From Dyella nitratireducens (lineage in GTDB: Bacteria > Pseudomonadota > Gammaproteobacteria > Xanthomonadales > Rhodanobacteraceae), in the NCBI RefSeq assembly GCF_014642835.1, contig NZ_BMJA01000001.1:1289102-1353101 (forward strand): a stretch of 64,000 nucleotides of DNA. Direction: 5' to 3'. Positions 1 through 13,372 of this stretch are shown here, in pieces; within the stretch, counting starts at the first letter, position 1; every line of letters starts with the position of its first letter. Both the position numbers and the translations under genes were made by a program. A model generated the notes under the pieces. It saw only the letters and a program-made list of their open reading frames with translations, was not told the DNA's origin and searched no databases.

Positions 1-42
1 ACTCCTCGCGCGCTAGCGGCATGGCCAGGCCCCCGGAATGGT

Positions 43-1113
<1,071 letters not shown>

Positions 1114-1381
1114 CTAAAAAGTAAGCGCGCCAGTCTAGTCAGCAAACCCCTTGTCCGCAAGGACATAGGTGTTAAGAAAACGGTCTTTTTAAGGGCAAGA
1201 ATGAGGAAATCGCCGTGCATGACGCCAATGAGCCATGCCACTGGACAAGGGGCGAGGGACGCATGGCAAAAGAGCTGGTTCGGAATCGGCGCCATCCCTG
1301 CGTCAATCGCCCCACTACTCGCCCATCACCCTTATTCCCTCTACGATATGGCGTTTGCCTCCATCGGAAGCCCATCGCGCC

Positions 1382-2317
1382 ATGTCTGCCGTCATCTGCG
1401 GATCGCTTGCCTACGACACCATCATGGTGTTCCAGGACCAGTTCAAGAACCACATCCTGCCCGACAAGGTGCACATCTTGAACGTGTCGTTCCTGGTGCC
1501 GCAGATGCGCCGCGAATTCGGCGGCTGCGCCGGCAATATCGCCTACAACCTGAAGCTCCTGGGCGGCGATCCGCTGCCGGTGGCGGCGGTGGGCCAGGAT
1601 TTTGCCCCCTATCGCGAGCATATGCAGCGCTGCGGTATCCGCATGGACGGCATCCGCGTGTTCGAGGATCAGTTCACGCCGCAGTGTTTCATCACCACCG
1701 ACCTGGACAACAACCAGATCACCGCGTTCCACCCCGGCGCCATGTCCAGTGCGCATGCCAATCACGTGCGCAACATCCCGGACGCGAGCTTCGGCATCGT
1801 CGCTCCGGATGGGCGTGAGGCGATGCTGCAACACGTGGACGAATTTGCCGCACGCGGCGTGCCATTCGTGTTCGATCCAGGCCAGGCCATGCCGCTGTTC
1901 AGCGGCGAGGAATTCCAGGCGATGATCGAAAAATCCACCTACGTGATCGTCAACGACTACGAATCCCAGCTTCTGCAGCAGCGCACCGGCTGGAGCGCGC
2001 AGGACATCGCCTCACGCGTGAAGGCCTATGTCATAACGCTTGGCCCGAATGGCTCACAGATCCACGCCGAAGGCACCACACATGAGATCCCGCCTGCACG
2101 CGAGCGTCAGGTGGTCGATCCCACCGGCTGCGGCGACGCTTATCGTGCCGGCATGATCTTCGGCATCATGAAGGGCTGGAATTGGCCCACCATCGGCCGC
2201 ATGGCGTCGCTGATGGGCGCGTTGAAAGTGGAACATCCCGGCACGCAGAACCAGTCCTTCACCTACGACGAATTCGCGACCCAGTTCAAGGACCAGTTCG
2301 GCTACGCGCTGGGCTGA
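1382..2317 (+). CDS. PfkB-family carbohydrate/adenosine kinase
   Basis: A 311-residue ribokinase-fold kinase that phosphorylates a sugar or nucleoside with ATP. Visible features are the N-terminal substrate region with a GGCAGNIAYNL segment (the family's GG.. N motif) and the C-terminal signature DPTGCGDAYRAG near residue 246, whose last aspartate is the catalytic base; GCGD replaces the commoner GAGD. The overall pattern resembles bacterial adenosine-kinase-like members, but the substrate cannot be fixed from sequence. The ATG at 1382 is preceded by GGAAG at 1366-1370; the open frame runs further upstream but that part is not family-like. Followed after 17 bases by a small membrane-protein gene, probably in one transcript. 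Confidence 0.88.
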   Translation: MSAVICGSLAYDTIMVFQDQFKNHILPDKVHILNVSFLVPQMRREFGGCAGNIAYNLKLLGGDPLPVAAVGQDFAPYREHMQRCGIRMDGIRVFEDQFTPQCFITTDLDNNQITAFHPGAMSSAHANHVRNIPDASFGIVAPDGREAMLQHVDEFAARGVPFVFDPGQAMPLFSGEEFQAMIEKSTYVIVNDYESQLLQQRTGWSAQDIASRVKAYVITLGPNGSQIHAEGTTHEIPPARERQVVDPTGCGDAYRAGMIFGIMKGWNWPTIGRMASLMGALKVEHPGTQNQSFTYDEFATQFKDQFGYALG

Positions 2318-2334
2318 ACACCGGAAAAACCGCC

Positions 2335-2694
2335 ATGTCGACGCTCGCCAACATCGTGACCGCGATCATCGCACTGATGCATCTCTGGTTCCTGGTCCTG
2401 GAGATGGTGCTGTGGGACAAGCCCACGGGCCGGCGTGCGTTCGGCCTCACGCCTGAGTACGCCGCGCAAACCAAGGTACTGGCCGCCAACCAAGGCCTGT
2501 ACAACGGTTTTCTCGCGGCGGGCCTGGCATGGGGACTGATCCTCGGCGGCACAGAGGGCACGCACGTGAAGCTGTTTTTCCTCGCCTGCGTGCTGCTGGC
2601 GGGCCTGTTTGGCGGCCTGACGGCCACGCGCAAAGTGTTGTGGATCCAGGGACTTCCTGCGGCGATCGGTATCGCCCTGGTGCTGGCAGCTTGA
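2335..2694 (+). CDS. DUF1304 family small integral membrane protein
   Basis: A 119-residue protein made of four predicted hydrophobic helices, matching the DUF1304 family in length and in the segments HLWFLVLEM, NQGLYNGFLA and a C-terminal IQGLPA stretch. Function is unknown in the family. It starts 17 bases after the kinase stop and ends with TGA at 2692-2694, two bases before the ATG of the next gene, so the three genes from 1382 to 3368 look like one operon. No signal peptide beyond the first membrane helix is seen. Confidence 0.82.
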   Translation: MSTLANIVTAIIALMHLWFLVLEMVLWDKPTGRRAFGLTPEYAAQTKVLAANQGLYNGFLAAGLAWGLILGGTEGTHVKLFFLACVLLAGLFGGLTATRKVLWIQGLPAAIGIALVLAA

Positions 2695-2696
2695 AT

Positions 2697-3368
2697 ATGG
2701 ACGCGCAGGATCGCGAAGCTGTCGGCCAGCGGTTCGACCCCGCGCTGATGCAGCACGCACGCACATTGACCTGGCAAGCCCTGCACGGCATTCGTGAGCG
2801 CATGCGTCCGGGTATCAGCGAAGATGAGGCGCGCGCCGAAGCCAAGCAGGTGTTCGAACAGCTTGGCATGGAGCGGCTTTGGCATCCGGTGATCATCCGC
2901 ATCGGCCCGAACACCACGAAGACCTATCGCGAACCCTCCCATCCGGGCGTACGCCTGGCCGAAAACGATAGCTATTTCATCGACCTCGGCCTGGTATTCA
3001 GTGGGCACGAGGGCGATGTCGGCGATACTTTCGTGGTTGGCCATGCGCCTGAGCGGGAGGCTTGCGCGCAAGCTGCACGCGATTTGTTCCAGGAAGTCGC
3101 CGCGGCATGGCGCGATGAAGGCTGGAACGGCCAAAAGCTTTATAATTATGCGTCCGAGCGTGCCGAGATGATGGGCTGGCGCTTCAACCATGCCATCAAG
3201 GGGCATCGGGTGAGCGACTTCCCGCACTCGGTGCACAAGGGCGGCGACCTGGGAGATCTTTACCACACCCCCGGCAAAGGCTTGTGGATACTTGAAATCC
3301 AGATCGTCCACCCGACCGAACCGTTCGGCGCCTTTTACGAAGATCTGCTCGCCGATCCTGCGCCATGA
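2697..3368 (+). CDS. M24 (aminopeptidase P/methionine aminopeptidase-like) family protein
   Basis: A 223-residue pita-bread-fold protein. The metal-binding pattern of M24 peptidases can be followed: IDLGLVFSGHEGDVGDTF near residues 94-112 gives two aspartate ligands, the region HSVHKGGDLG near 178 gives a histidine, and ILEIQIVHP near 202 gives a glutamate. The final glutamate of the classical five-ligand site is less obvious, so catalytic competence is uncertain. It lacks an N-terminal creatinase domain and is shorter than most methionine aminopeptidases. ATG at 2697 lies two bases after the upstream stop, indicating translational coupling. Its physiological substrate is unknown. Confidence 0.78.
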   Translation: MDAQDREAVGQRFDPALMQHARTLTWQALHGIRERMRPGISEDEARAEAKQVFEQLGMERLWHPVIIRIGPNTTKTYREPSHPGVRLAENDSYFIDLGLVFSGHEGDVGDTFVVGHAPEREACAQAARDLFQEVAAAWRDEGWNGQKLYNYASERAEMMGWRFNHAIKGHRVSDFPHSVHKGGDLGDLYHTPGKGLWILEIQIVHPTEPFGAFYEDLLADPAP

Positions 3369-3508
3369 ACGCGCCTGACCGGCAACGAGGCATACACATT
3401 TGAGACGTACGCTGCGGATCATGGACGACCCGCCGAGCTTTTCATTCTCCCCTCGGGGAAAGCACCCATTTCTGATCGACAAACGACTTCTACTACGGAA
3501 CCAAGACT

Positions 3509-5647
3509 GTGGCCCGCCAGAAACCTCTCCACCTCTATCGCAACATCGGCATCATCGCGCACATCGACGCCGGCAAGACCACGACGACCGAGCGCATCCT
3601 GTACTACACCGGTAAGAAGCACCAGATCATCGACGTGCACGACACGAAGGATGGCAAGGGCTCCACGACCACCGACTACCTGGAACAGGAAAAGAAGCGC
3701 GGTATCACCATTCAATCCGCCGCCGTGTCGACCGAGTGGAAGGGTCACCAGATCAACGTGATCGACACACCAGGGCACGTGGACTTCACCATTGAAGTGA
3801 ACCGCTCCCTGCGCGTGCTCGACGGCGCCGTGGTGGTGTTCGACGGCGTGGCCGGCGTGGAGCCGCAGACCGAAACCAACTGGCGCCTCGCCGACCAGTA
3901 CAACGTGCCGCGCATGTGCTACATCAACAAGATGGACCGCATCGGCGCGAACTTTAAGCACGCCGTGAACGGCATCAAGAACCGCCTGGGCGCCAACATC
4001 GTGCTCTGCCAGGTTCCGCTGGGCAGCAGCGACGACTTCATCGGCATGGTCGACCTGATCGCCGGCGCGGGCTACATCTGGGACAGCAGCGACAAGGACA
4101 GCAAGTGGGAGACGATCCCGCTGGACCAGGTCGCCGACCATCCCAAGGTCAAGGCATTCACCACCACCGCCGACACGGAATGGGTGTCCCAACTCGCCGA
4201 GTTGCGTGCGCATAGCATCGAAAGCGCGGTGGAAATGGACGACGACGCCATGCACGCCTACCTCGAAGGCCAAGAGCCGACGCTGGAAACGCTGAAGAAG
4301 TGCATCCGCAAGGGCTGCGTGGCCGGCAAGCTGGTGCCCGTGTTCTGCGGCTCTTCGTACCGCAACAAGGGCGTGCAGCAGATGCTCGACGGCGTGATCG
4401 ACTACATGCCATACCCGGGCGAGAACGGCGGCATCTCGATGGTGGACGAGGACGGCAACATCATCGGCGAGCAGCCGGTGACCGACGACGCCCCGGTGCG
4501 CGCGCTGGCCTTCAAGGTGATCAACGACCAGTTCGGCACGCTCACCTTCACCCGCATCTACTCCGGCGTCATCAAGAAGGGCGACACGCTGCAGAACGTC
4601 ACCCGTGGCAAGAAAGAGCGCATCGGCCGCATCGTGGAAGTGCAGGCCAACGCCACCAAGGAAATCGACGAAGTGCGCGCCGGTGATATCTGCGCGTTCG
4701 TTTCGCTGAAGGAAACCGAGACCGGCGACTCGCTCACCGATCAGCAGCATCCGGTGCTGCTGGAGCGCATGCGCTTCCCCGACCCGGTGATCAGCGTGGC
4801 CGTGGAGCCGAAGAGCCGCAACGACATCGACAAGCTCTCCACCGCGCTCTACAAGATGGTGAAGGCCGATCCGTCGCTGCGCATGGAAGTGGACCAGGAA
4901 ACCGGCCAGACCGTGCTCAAGGGCATGGGCGAGCTGCACCTGGAAATCACCATCGACCGCATGCGCACCGAACTGGGCGTGGAAGCGAACATGGGCAAGC
5001 CCAAGGTCAGCTTCCGCGAAGCCTTCGGCCAGACGGTGGAACACACCTACACGCACAAGAAGCAGTCTGGCGGTTCGGGCCAGTTCGCCGAAGTGAAGAT
5101 GATCTTCGAGCCGGGCGAACCGGGCAGCGGCGTGGTGTTCTCCGACGAAGTGGTTGGCGGCCGCGTACCGCGCGAATACATCCCGGCGGTGGAACACGCC
5201 ATTACGGTGGAATCGCGCCAGGGCCAGGTGGCGGGCTACGAAGTACTGGACTTCAAGGCACGCCTCGTCGATGGCAAGTACCACGACGTGGACTCCTCGG
5301 CACTCGCCTTCGAAATCGCTGGCCGCGCCTGCTTCCGCGAAGCGCAGAAGATGTCCAAGCCCAAGCTGCTCGAGCCGGTGATGAAGCTCGAAGTGGTCAC
5401 CGAAGCCGATTACCTCGGCGACGTGATCGGCGACATCAACCGTCGCCGCGGCTCGGTCAGCGAGCAGGGCCAGAAGGGCACCAACGCCTTCGTGCAGGGC
5501 TTCGTGCCGCTGGCGGAAATGTTCGGCTACATCAACTTCCTGCGCTCTGCCACTAGCGGCCGCGGCACCTTCTCGATGATCTTCGATCATTACGAAGAAG
5601 TGCCGGCGAGCATGGTGGCGAAGTTGATGGAGAAGGAAGCGAAGTAA
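3509..5647 (+). CDS. fusA: Elongation factor G (probable second paralogue)
   Basis: A 712-residue translational GTPase that drives ribosomal translocation and, with ribosome recycling factor, recycling. G motifs are intact: AHIDAGKTT near residue 17, RGITI in switch I, DTPGH near 87 and NKMD near 141. The later EF-G domains include GMGELHLEI and a domain IV with [12 protein letters not shown]. Switch I reads [17 protein letters not shown], two residues longer and clearly different from the ATMDWMEQE form of the usual housekeeping EF-G, and no rpsL, rpsG or tuf gene is adjacent, so I infer a second copy. The start is GTG at 3509 with ACGGAA upstream. A strong terminator follows at 5672. Confidence 0.93.
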   Translation: MARQKPLHLYRNIGIIAHIDAGKTTTTERILYYTGKKHQIIDVHDTKDGKGSTTTDYLEQEKKRGITIQSAAVSTEWKGHQINVIDTPGHVDFTIEVNRSLRVLDGAVVVFDGVAGVEPQTETNWRLADQYNVPRMCYINKMDRIGANFKHAVNGIKNRLGANIVLCQVPLGSSDDFIGMVDLIAGAGYIWDSSDKDSKWETIPLDQVADHPKVKAFTTTADTEWVSQLAELRAHSIESAVEMDDDAMHAYLEGQEPTLETLKKCIRKGCVAGKLVPVFCGSSYRNKGVQQMLDGVIDYMPYPGENGGISMVDEDGNIIGEQPVTDDAPVRALAFKVINDQFGTLTFTRIYSGVIKKGDTLQNVTRGKKERIGRIVEVQANATKEIDEVRAGDICAFVSLKETETGDSLTDQQHPVLLERMRFPDPVISVAVEPKSRNDIDKLSTALYKMVKADPSLRMEVDQETGQTVLKGMGELHLEITIDRMRTELGVEANMGKPKVSFREAFGQTVEHTYTHKKQSGGSGQFAEVKMIFEPGEPGSGVVFSDEVVGGRVPREYIPAVEHAITVESRQGQVAGYEVLDFKARLVDGKYHDVDSSALAFEIAGRACFREAQKMSKPKLLEPVMKLEVVTEADYLGDVIGDINRRRGSVSEQGQKGTNAFVQGFVPLAEMFGYINFLRSATSGRGTFSMIFDHYEEVPASMVAKLMEKEAK

Positions 5648-5671
5648 TTTTTCGCTAACCGTTTTCACAAG

Positions 5672-5699
5672 AAGCCCGGGAATTTCCCGGGCTTTTTTT
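5672..5699 (+). terminator. Rho-independent terminator of the EF-G gene
   Basis: GC-rich hairpin with arms GCCCGGGAA and TTCCCGGGC followed directly by seven T residues, 24 bases after the fusA stop. It separates fusA from the toxin-antitoxin operon. Confidence 0.92.
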
Positions 5700-5715
5700 C
5701 TTTCAGCTGTCAGGA

Positions 5716-5744
5716 TTGACATATATGCATAATATATGCATATT
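5716..5744 (+). promoter_or_regulatory. Sigma-70-type promoter of the brnTA operon with repeated operator
   Basis: TTGACA at 5716-5721 and CATATT at 5739-5744 are 17 bases apart. The spacer carries two direct copies of ATATATGCAT (5721-5730 and 5732-5741), 11 bases apart, each containing the palindrome ATGCAT. Such a duplicated palindrome over the promoter suits autoregulation by the ribbon-helix-helix antitoxin BrnA; this is inference. Transcription predicted from this promoter begins near 5751, at the brnT ATG. Confidence 0.6.
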
Positions 5745-5750
5745 AATGCC

Positions 5751-6017
5751 ATGGAGCTTGAGTTCGATCCTGCCAAGGCGGCGGCAAACTTTAGAAAACA
5801 CGGCATCAGCTTCGCTCACGCCGAACAAGCATTACGCGATCCTTCCGCTATCACCATCGAAGATCCTGATGCACTAGGCGAACAGCGGTTTGTTTCGTTA
5901 GGCATGGATGCACTTGGACGCATTCTGGTCATCGTGCACAGCCAACGAAGCAAGCGAGTGCGACTGATCTCCGCTCGCAAGGCAAGCCCAGGAGAGGCAG
6001 CTCAATATTTCGCGTAA
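5751..6017 (+). CDS. brnT: BrnT-family ribonuclease toxin
   Basis: An 88-residue RelE-fold toxin of the BrnT (DUF497) family, which in characterised members cleaves RNA and inhibits translation. Family signatures are visible: the opening EFDPAKAAANFRKHGISF, the central D..GE.RFVSLGMD stretch, and the end RLISARKASPGEAAQYF. ATG at 5751 gives the canonical short N-terminus; an in-frame ATG at 5736 lies inside the promoter. With a start site predicted at about 5751 the message may be leaderless. The antitoxin gene follows 16 bases downstream. Confidence 0.88.
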   Translation: MELEFDPAKAAANFRKHGISFAHAEQALRDPSAITIEDPDALGEQRFVSLGMDALGRILVIVHSQRSKRVRLISARKASPGEAAQYFA

Positions 6018-6033
6018 GCAAGGAGATTCACCA

Positions 6034-6324
6034 ATGAACAACGGGCGCCTCGCCAACTCAGAGGCTAGGAGAAACGCCATGAGCAAACCGTACGATTTCA
6101 GAAAGGGCAAACGAGGTCCGGTCATTCCTTCCCCGGGCAAAACACGCATTACGATCATGCTCGACAACGACGTGATCGAAGCTTTCCGGGCACGCGCAGA
6201 AGCCCATGGTACGGGCTATCAGACTGCCATCAACGAAGCCTTGCGGGCTGCTATCAGTGCGGAACCTCCCCTTACAGCCGAGACGCTGAGACAAATTCTC
6301 AGGCAGGAATTGCACTCCGCATGA
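6034..6324 (+). CDS. brnA: BrnA-family antitoxin (ribbon-helix-helix)
   Basis: Antitoxin partner of BrnT; the pair typically binds and represses its own promoter. The core KTRITIMLDNDVIEAFRARA, followed by TGYQTAINEALRAAI, is the ribbon-helix-helix/BrnA signature. Two starts are possible: ATG 6034 with AGGAG eight bases upstream (96 residues), and ATG 6079 with AGGAG seven bases upstream (81 residues, beginning MSKPYDF, closer to typical members). I list the longer one because it sits nearest the brnT stop. The stop overlaps the ATG of the next small ORF by four bases. Confidence 0.82.
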   Translation: MNNGRLANSEARRNAMSKPYDFRKGKRGPVIPSPGKTRITIMLDNDVIEAFRARAEAHGTGYQTAINEALRAAISAEPPLTAETLRQILRQELHSA

Positions 6325-6515
6325 TACGCACCAACTCATCCACGTCGCCCATGGAAACACAGAAGCTACTGGATGGCATCGCTCGCGGGGAGCGCGCCCT
6401 CAACGAAGGACGCACATTTACGATCGAACAGGCCAAGGATCGCCTGCGTAAATGGCTGGGCAACTCGACGGAAACCGCGGCTTTCCCGTCAACTCGAACC
6501 ATCAAGCTACAATAG
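6321..6515 (+). CDS. Small antitoxin-like protein, third gene of the brnTA operon
   Basis: A 64-residue ORF whose ATG overlaps the brnA stop (ATGA), so it is probably translationally coupled. The segment ARGERALNEGRTFTIEQAKDR resembles the C-terminal part of RelB/ParD-type antitoxins, in which a helix is followed by G.x(T/V)xxxE and a basic amphipathic end. No cognate RelE/ParE-type toxin lies next to it. It may be a remnant antitoxin or an accessory component; a later start at 6351 is also possible. Function is not established. Confidence 0.5.
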   Translation: MIRTNSSTSPMETQKLLDGIARGERALNEGRTFTIEQAKDRLRKWLGNSTETAAFPSTRTIKLQ

Positions 6516-6542
6516 TGGGTTAGCACCTCAGCCGGGCCGCCT

Positions 6543-8144
6543 ATGTCCCCACACCTGCAAGAAACCCACCGCCGCCGTACCTTTGCCATCATCAGCCACC
6601 CCGACGCGGGCAAGACCACGCTGACGGAAAAGCTGCTGCTGTTCGGCGGTGCCATCCAGATGGCTGGCTCGGTGAAGGGCCGCAAGGCGGCGCGGCATGC
6701 CACCTCGGACTGGATGGCGCTGGAAAAGGAACGCGGCATTTCGGTCACCTCGTCGGTGATGCAGTTCCCGTACGAGGGCAAGATCGTCAATCTGCTGGAT
6801 ACGCCCGGCCACGCGGACTTCTCCGAAGACACCTACCGCGTGCTGACTGCCGTGGACTCGGCACTGATGGTGATCGACTGCGCCAAGGGCGTGGAAGAAC
6901 GCACAATCAAGCTGATGGAGGTCTGCCGCCTGCGCGATACGCCGATCATGACCTTCATCAACAAGCTGGACCGCGAAGGCCGTTCGCCGATCGAGTTGCT
7001 GGACGAAGTGGAATCCGTGCTCGGCATTGCCTGCGCACCGCTGACCTGGCCGATCGGCATGGGCAAGCGCTTGAAAGGCGTGTATCACCTGCTGCTGGAT
7101 GAAGTGCACGTGTTCGAGCAGGGCAAGAATTTCACGCGCCAGGATTCCACTATTTTCAAAGGCCTCAACGCGCCGGGTCTGGAAGCGGCGATCGGCACTG
7201 AAGCATTGAACGAGCTGCGTGAGGAATTGGAACTGATCCAGGGCGCATCGCATCCCTTCGATCTGGACCAATACCTCGCCGGCAAGCTCACACCGGTGTT
7301 TTTCGGTTCTGCGGTGAACAACTTCGGCGTGCAATTGCTGCTGGATTTCTTCGTGGAACATGCGCCTTCGCCGCGCTCACGCACCACGCTGTCGCGCGAA
7401 ATAAAACCGGAAGAAGAAAAGCTCACCGGCTTCGTGTTCAAGATCCAGGCAAACATGGACCCGGCGCACCGTGACCGCGTCGCCTTCATGCGCATCTGCT
7501 CGGGTACCTATACCGCCGGTATGAAGATGATGCAGTCGCGCACCAACAAGGAAGTGCGTATCGCCAACGCACTCACCTTCATGGCCAGCGATCGCGAAAT
7601 CGTGGAAAGCGCTTATCCGGGTGATGTGATCGGCCTGCACAACCACGGCACCATCAGCATCGGCGACACGTTCACGGAAGGCGAAGCGATCAGCTTCACC
7701 GGCATTCCCAACTTCGCGCCGGAACTGTTCCGCCGCGCGCGCCTGCGCGATCCGCTGAAGATGAAGGCGCTGCAAAAAGGCCTGGCACAGCTTTCCGAAG
7801 AAGGTGCCACGCAGTTCTTCCGTCCGCTGATGAGCAATGACCTGATTCTGGGCGCCGTCGGCGTGCTGCAGTTCGATGTGGTGGCATATCGCTTGAAGGA
7901 CGAATACGGCGTGGACGCCAGCTTCGAACAAGTCGGCGTGGTGACGGCTCGTTGGGTGCACTGCGATGACGCCAAGAAGCTGGAAGAATTCCGCGAGAAG
8001 AACATCATGAACCTGGCCATCGATGGGGCCGGCGAGCTGGTTTACCTCGCGCCTTCCCGCGTGAACCTGCAGCTGACCCAGGAACGCTCGCCCGCCGTGC
8101 GCTTCTCTGCCACCCGCGAACACGCCGCTTCCGTCGAGCTCTGA
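6543..8144 (+). CDS. prfC: Peptide chain release factor 3 (RF3)
   Basis: A 533-residue GTPase that removes RF1/RF2 from the ribosome after peptide release. G1 SHPDAGKTT near residue 19, [22 protein letters not shown] and NKLDREGR are typical of RF3, and the length matches the family. The ATG at 6543 starts 27 bases after the preceding small ORF. A possible -10 TACAAT at 6508-6513 lies within the end of that ORF but has no good -35. The next gene begins 148 bases downstream. Confidence 0.96.
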   Translation: MSPHLQETHRRRTFAIISHPDAGKTTLTEKLLLFGGAIQMAGSVKGRKAARHATSDWMALEKERGISVTSSVMQFPYEGKIVNLLDTPGHADFSEDTYRVLTAVDSALMVIDCAKGVEERTIKLMEVCRLRDTPIMTFINKLDREGRSPIELLDEVESVLGIACAPLTWPIGMGKRLKGVYHLLLDEVHVFEQGKNFTRQDSTIFKGLNAPGLEAAIGTEALNELREELELIQGASHPFDLDQYLAGKLTPVFFGSAVNNFGVQLLLDFFVEHAPSPRSRTTLSREIKPEEEKLTGFVFKIQANMDPAHRDRVAFMRICSGTYTAGMKMMQSRTNKEVRIANALTFMASDREIVESAYPGDVIGLHNHGTISIGDTFTEGEAISFTGIPNFAPELFRRARLRDPLKMKALQKGLAQLSEEGATQFFRPLMSNDLILGAVGVLQFDVVAYRLKDEYGVDASFEQVGVVTARWVHCDDAKKLEEFREKNIMNLAIDGAGELVYLAPSRVNLQLTQERSPAVRFSATREHAASVEL

Positions 8145-8292
8145 GCGCGGCCAGCCGGATCTTCTTCACACAACCGTCACGTTTGCCGGGCAGTACCGCC
8201 CGGCTGAGCATCTCGCTAATCTGACTGCCAAGGGGACCGTCGCCCTACAGCTGGGCGCGGCATATCCAACAGTCATCTCAGCGGGATTTCGC

Positions 8293-11946
<3,654 letters not shown>

Positions 11947-11963
11947 CCGGGAGCCGCGCAACC

Positions 11964-12809
11964 ATGGACGTCTCGGAACTGGAAAGCATCGAAATGGATC
12001 TGCTCGTGCAGGCGATGCAAAAACGCCATGGCTATGATTTCAGCCAGTACGCGCCAGCCTCGCTCAAGCGCCGCGCCCACCTGCTGGCCAATCAGCTCGA
12101 GTGCAAGAGCCTCACCGGTCTGACCGAACGCATGCTGCACGAACCGGAGCTGCTTTCGCGCCTGCTGGAAGGCCTTACCGTCCCCATGTCGGACATGTTC
12201 CGCGATCCGGCCATGTTCCGCGCGCTGCGCGACCAGGTATTTCCCTTGCTGGCGTCCTATCCGCACATCAACATCTGGCAGGCCGGCTGCGCACATGGGC
12301 AGGAAGTGTATTCGCTGGCGATTTTGCTGGAGGAAGCCGGGCTGTACGAACGCACACAGATTTTCGCCACCGATCTGAGCGACCGTGCGTTGCAACGCGC
12401 CAGCGACGGCATCTATCCCGCTCAGGAAGCGCAACAGTGGTCGCGCAACTACCAAGCCGCCGGTGGAAAGCGCTCGCTGGCCGACTACTGCAGCGCTGGC
12501 TACAAGCTGCTCAAACTCAATCAGCGCTTGCGCAGAAACGTTACGTTCGCCGTGCACAACCTGGCAACCGACGGCGTATTCTGCGAGGCGCACCTCATCC
12601 TCTGCCGCAACGTGCTGATCTATTTTTCCAACTCGTTGCAGAACCGCGCACTGTCACTGTTTCGCGACAGTCTGGTACGCGCCGGCTTCCTCTGCCTGGG
12701 CGTGCGCGAAAATATGGACTTGTCGCCGGTTGCGCAAGCCTTCGTGCCCTTCATCGATCCTGAGCGCATCTACCGGCTCGCCAGCCATTTGGACGATCTC
12801 GTCGAATGA
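11964..12809 (+). CDS. cheR: CheR-type protein-glutamate methyltransferase
   Basis: A 281-residue S-adenosylmethionine-dependent methyltransferase of the CheR family, which methylates glutamates on receptors. An N-terminal helical domain with the SLKRRAHLLA segment (positively charged, receptor-binding in CheR) precedes the SAM site GCAHGQEVYS near residue 107, IFATDLSDRAL and CRNVLIYF. The alcohol/acid pattern GC..GxE.YS is a small variant of the usual GC.TGEE.YS. It starts 17 bases after the hybrid kinase and its stop overlaps the cheB start (ATGA). The substrate may be the hybrid kinase itself, since no chemoreceptor is near; that is inference. Confidence 0.9.
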   Translation: MDVSELESIEMDLLVQAMQKRHGYDFSQYAPASLKRRAHLLANQLECKSLTGLTERMLHEPELLSRLLEGLTVPMSDMFRDPAMFRALRDQVFPLLASYPHINIWQAGCAHGQEVYSLAILLEEAGLYERTQIFATDLSDRALQRASDGIYPAQEAQQWSRNYQAAGGKRSLADYCSAGYKLLKLNQRLRRNVTFAVHNLATDGVFCEAHLILCRNVLIYFSNSLQNRALSLFRDSLVRAGFLCLGVRENMDLSPVAQAFVPFIDPERIYRLASHLDDLVE

Positions 12810-13372
12810 ACGTACCCGCTGCCATCGCGATCGGCTGTTCGGCGGGCGGCGTAGATGCGCTCATGACGCTGCTCGGCGGCCTCCATGTCCGACTGCCGCA
12901 ACCTGTGCTGGTGTGTTGCCATCGCTCCGACACAATGGACATCCTGAGCGATGTACTGGGGCGTGCCTCAGCACTGCCCGTGCGTGATGCGATCGAGCGC
13001 GAGCCAGTGCAGCGGAGTGTTGTGTACCTGGCACCGGCGGGCTATCACCTGCTGGTGGAACGCGATCTGCAGTTCGCTTTGTCCGCCGATGCGCGCGTGA
13101 ACTACGCGCGGCCGTCCATCGATGTGCTGTTCTACTCCGCCGCCGAGGCATGGCGTCAGGCACTGGTCGGCGTGATCCTCACCGGCGCCAATGCCGATGG
13201 CGCCGCAGGATTGCGACGCATTCGCCAACTAGGCGGCATCGCGGTAGTGCAATCTCCCGCGGACGCCGAAGCGACCGCCATGCCGCAGGCTGCGCTGGAC
13301 ACGGCCGGCGCAGATTACTGCCTGCCGCTTACCGAAATCGCCCCGCTGCTCAACCAACTCTGCCTGATATGA
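12806..13372 (+). CDS. cheB: CheB-type methylesterase without receiver domain
   Basis: A 188-residue protein covering only the CheB catalytic domain. The catalytic triad is visible as Ser12 (GCSAGG), His39 (CCHRSD) and Asp131 (TGANADG). Classical CheB carries an N-terminal receiver that controls the esterase; here it is absent, so control must come from another protein, possibly one of the three receivers of the upstream kinase. Start overlaps the cheR stop and its own stop overlaps the next start (both ATGA), so the three are translationally coupled. Confidence 0.9.
   Translation: MNVPAAIAIGCSAGGVDALMTLLGGLHVRLPQPVLVCCHRSDTMDILSDVLGRASALPVRDAIEREPVQRSVVYLAPAGYHLLVERDLQFALSADARVNYARPSIDVLFYSAAEAWRQALVGVILTGANADGAAGLRRIRQLGGIAVVQSPADAEATAMPQAALDTAGADYCLPLTEIAPLLNQLCLI

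Noticed and set aside
2286-3482. 398-residue minus-strand frame
   Set aside because: It is antisense to the DUF1304 and M24 genes, whose motifs are clear.
3419-5806. 795-residue open frame antisense to EF-G
   Set aside because: It is a mirror frame of a GC-rich gene; the product is rich in His, Ala and Val with no motif, and the plus-strand EF-G is certain.
8185-8204. GC hairpin after prfC as a terminator
   Set aside because: The stem is only seven bases and no T-run follows.
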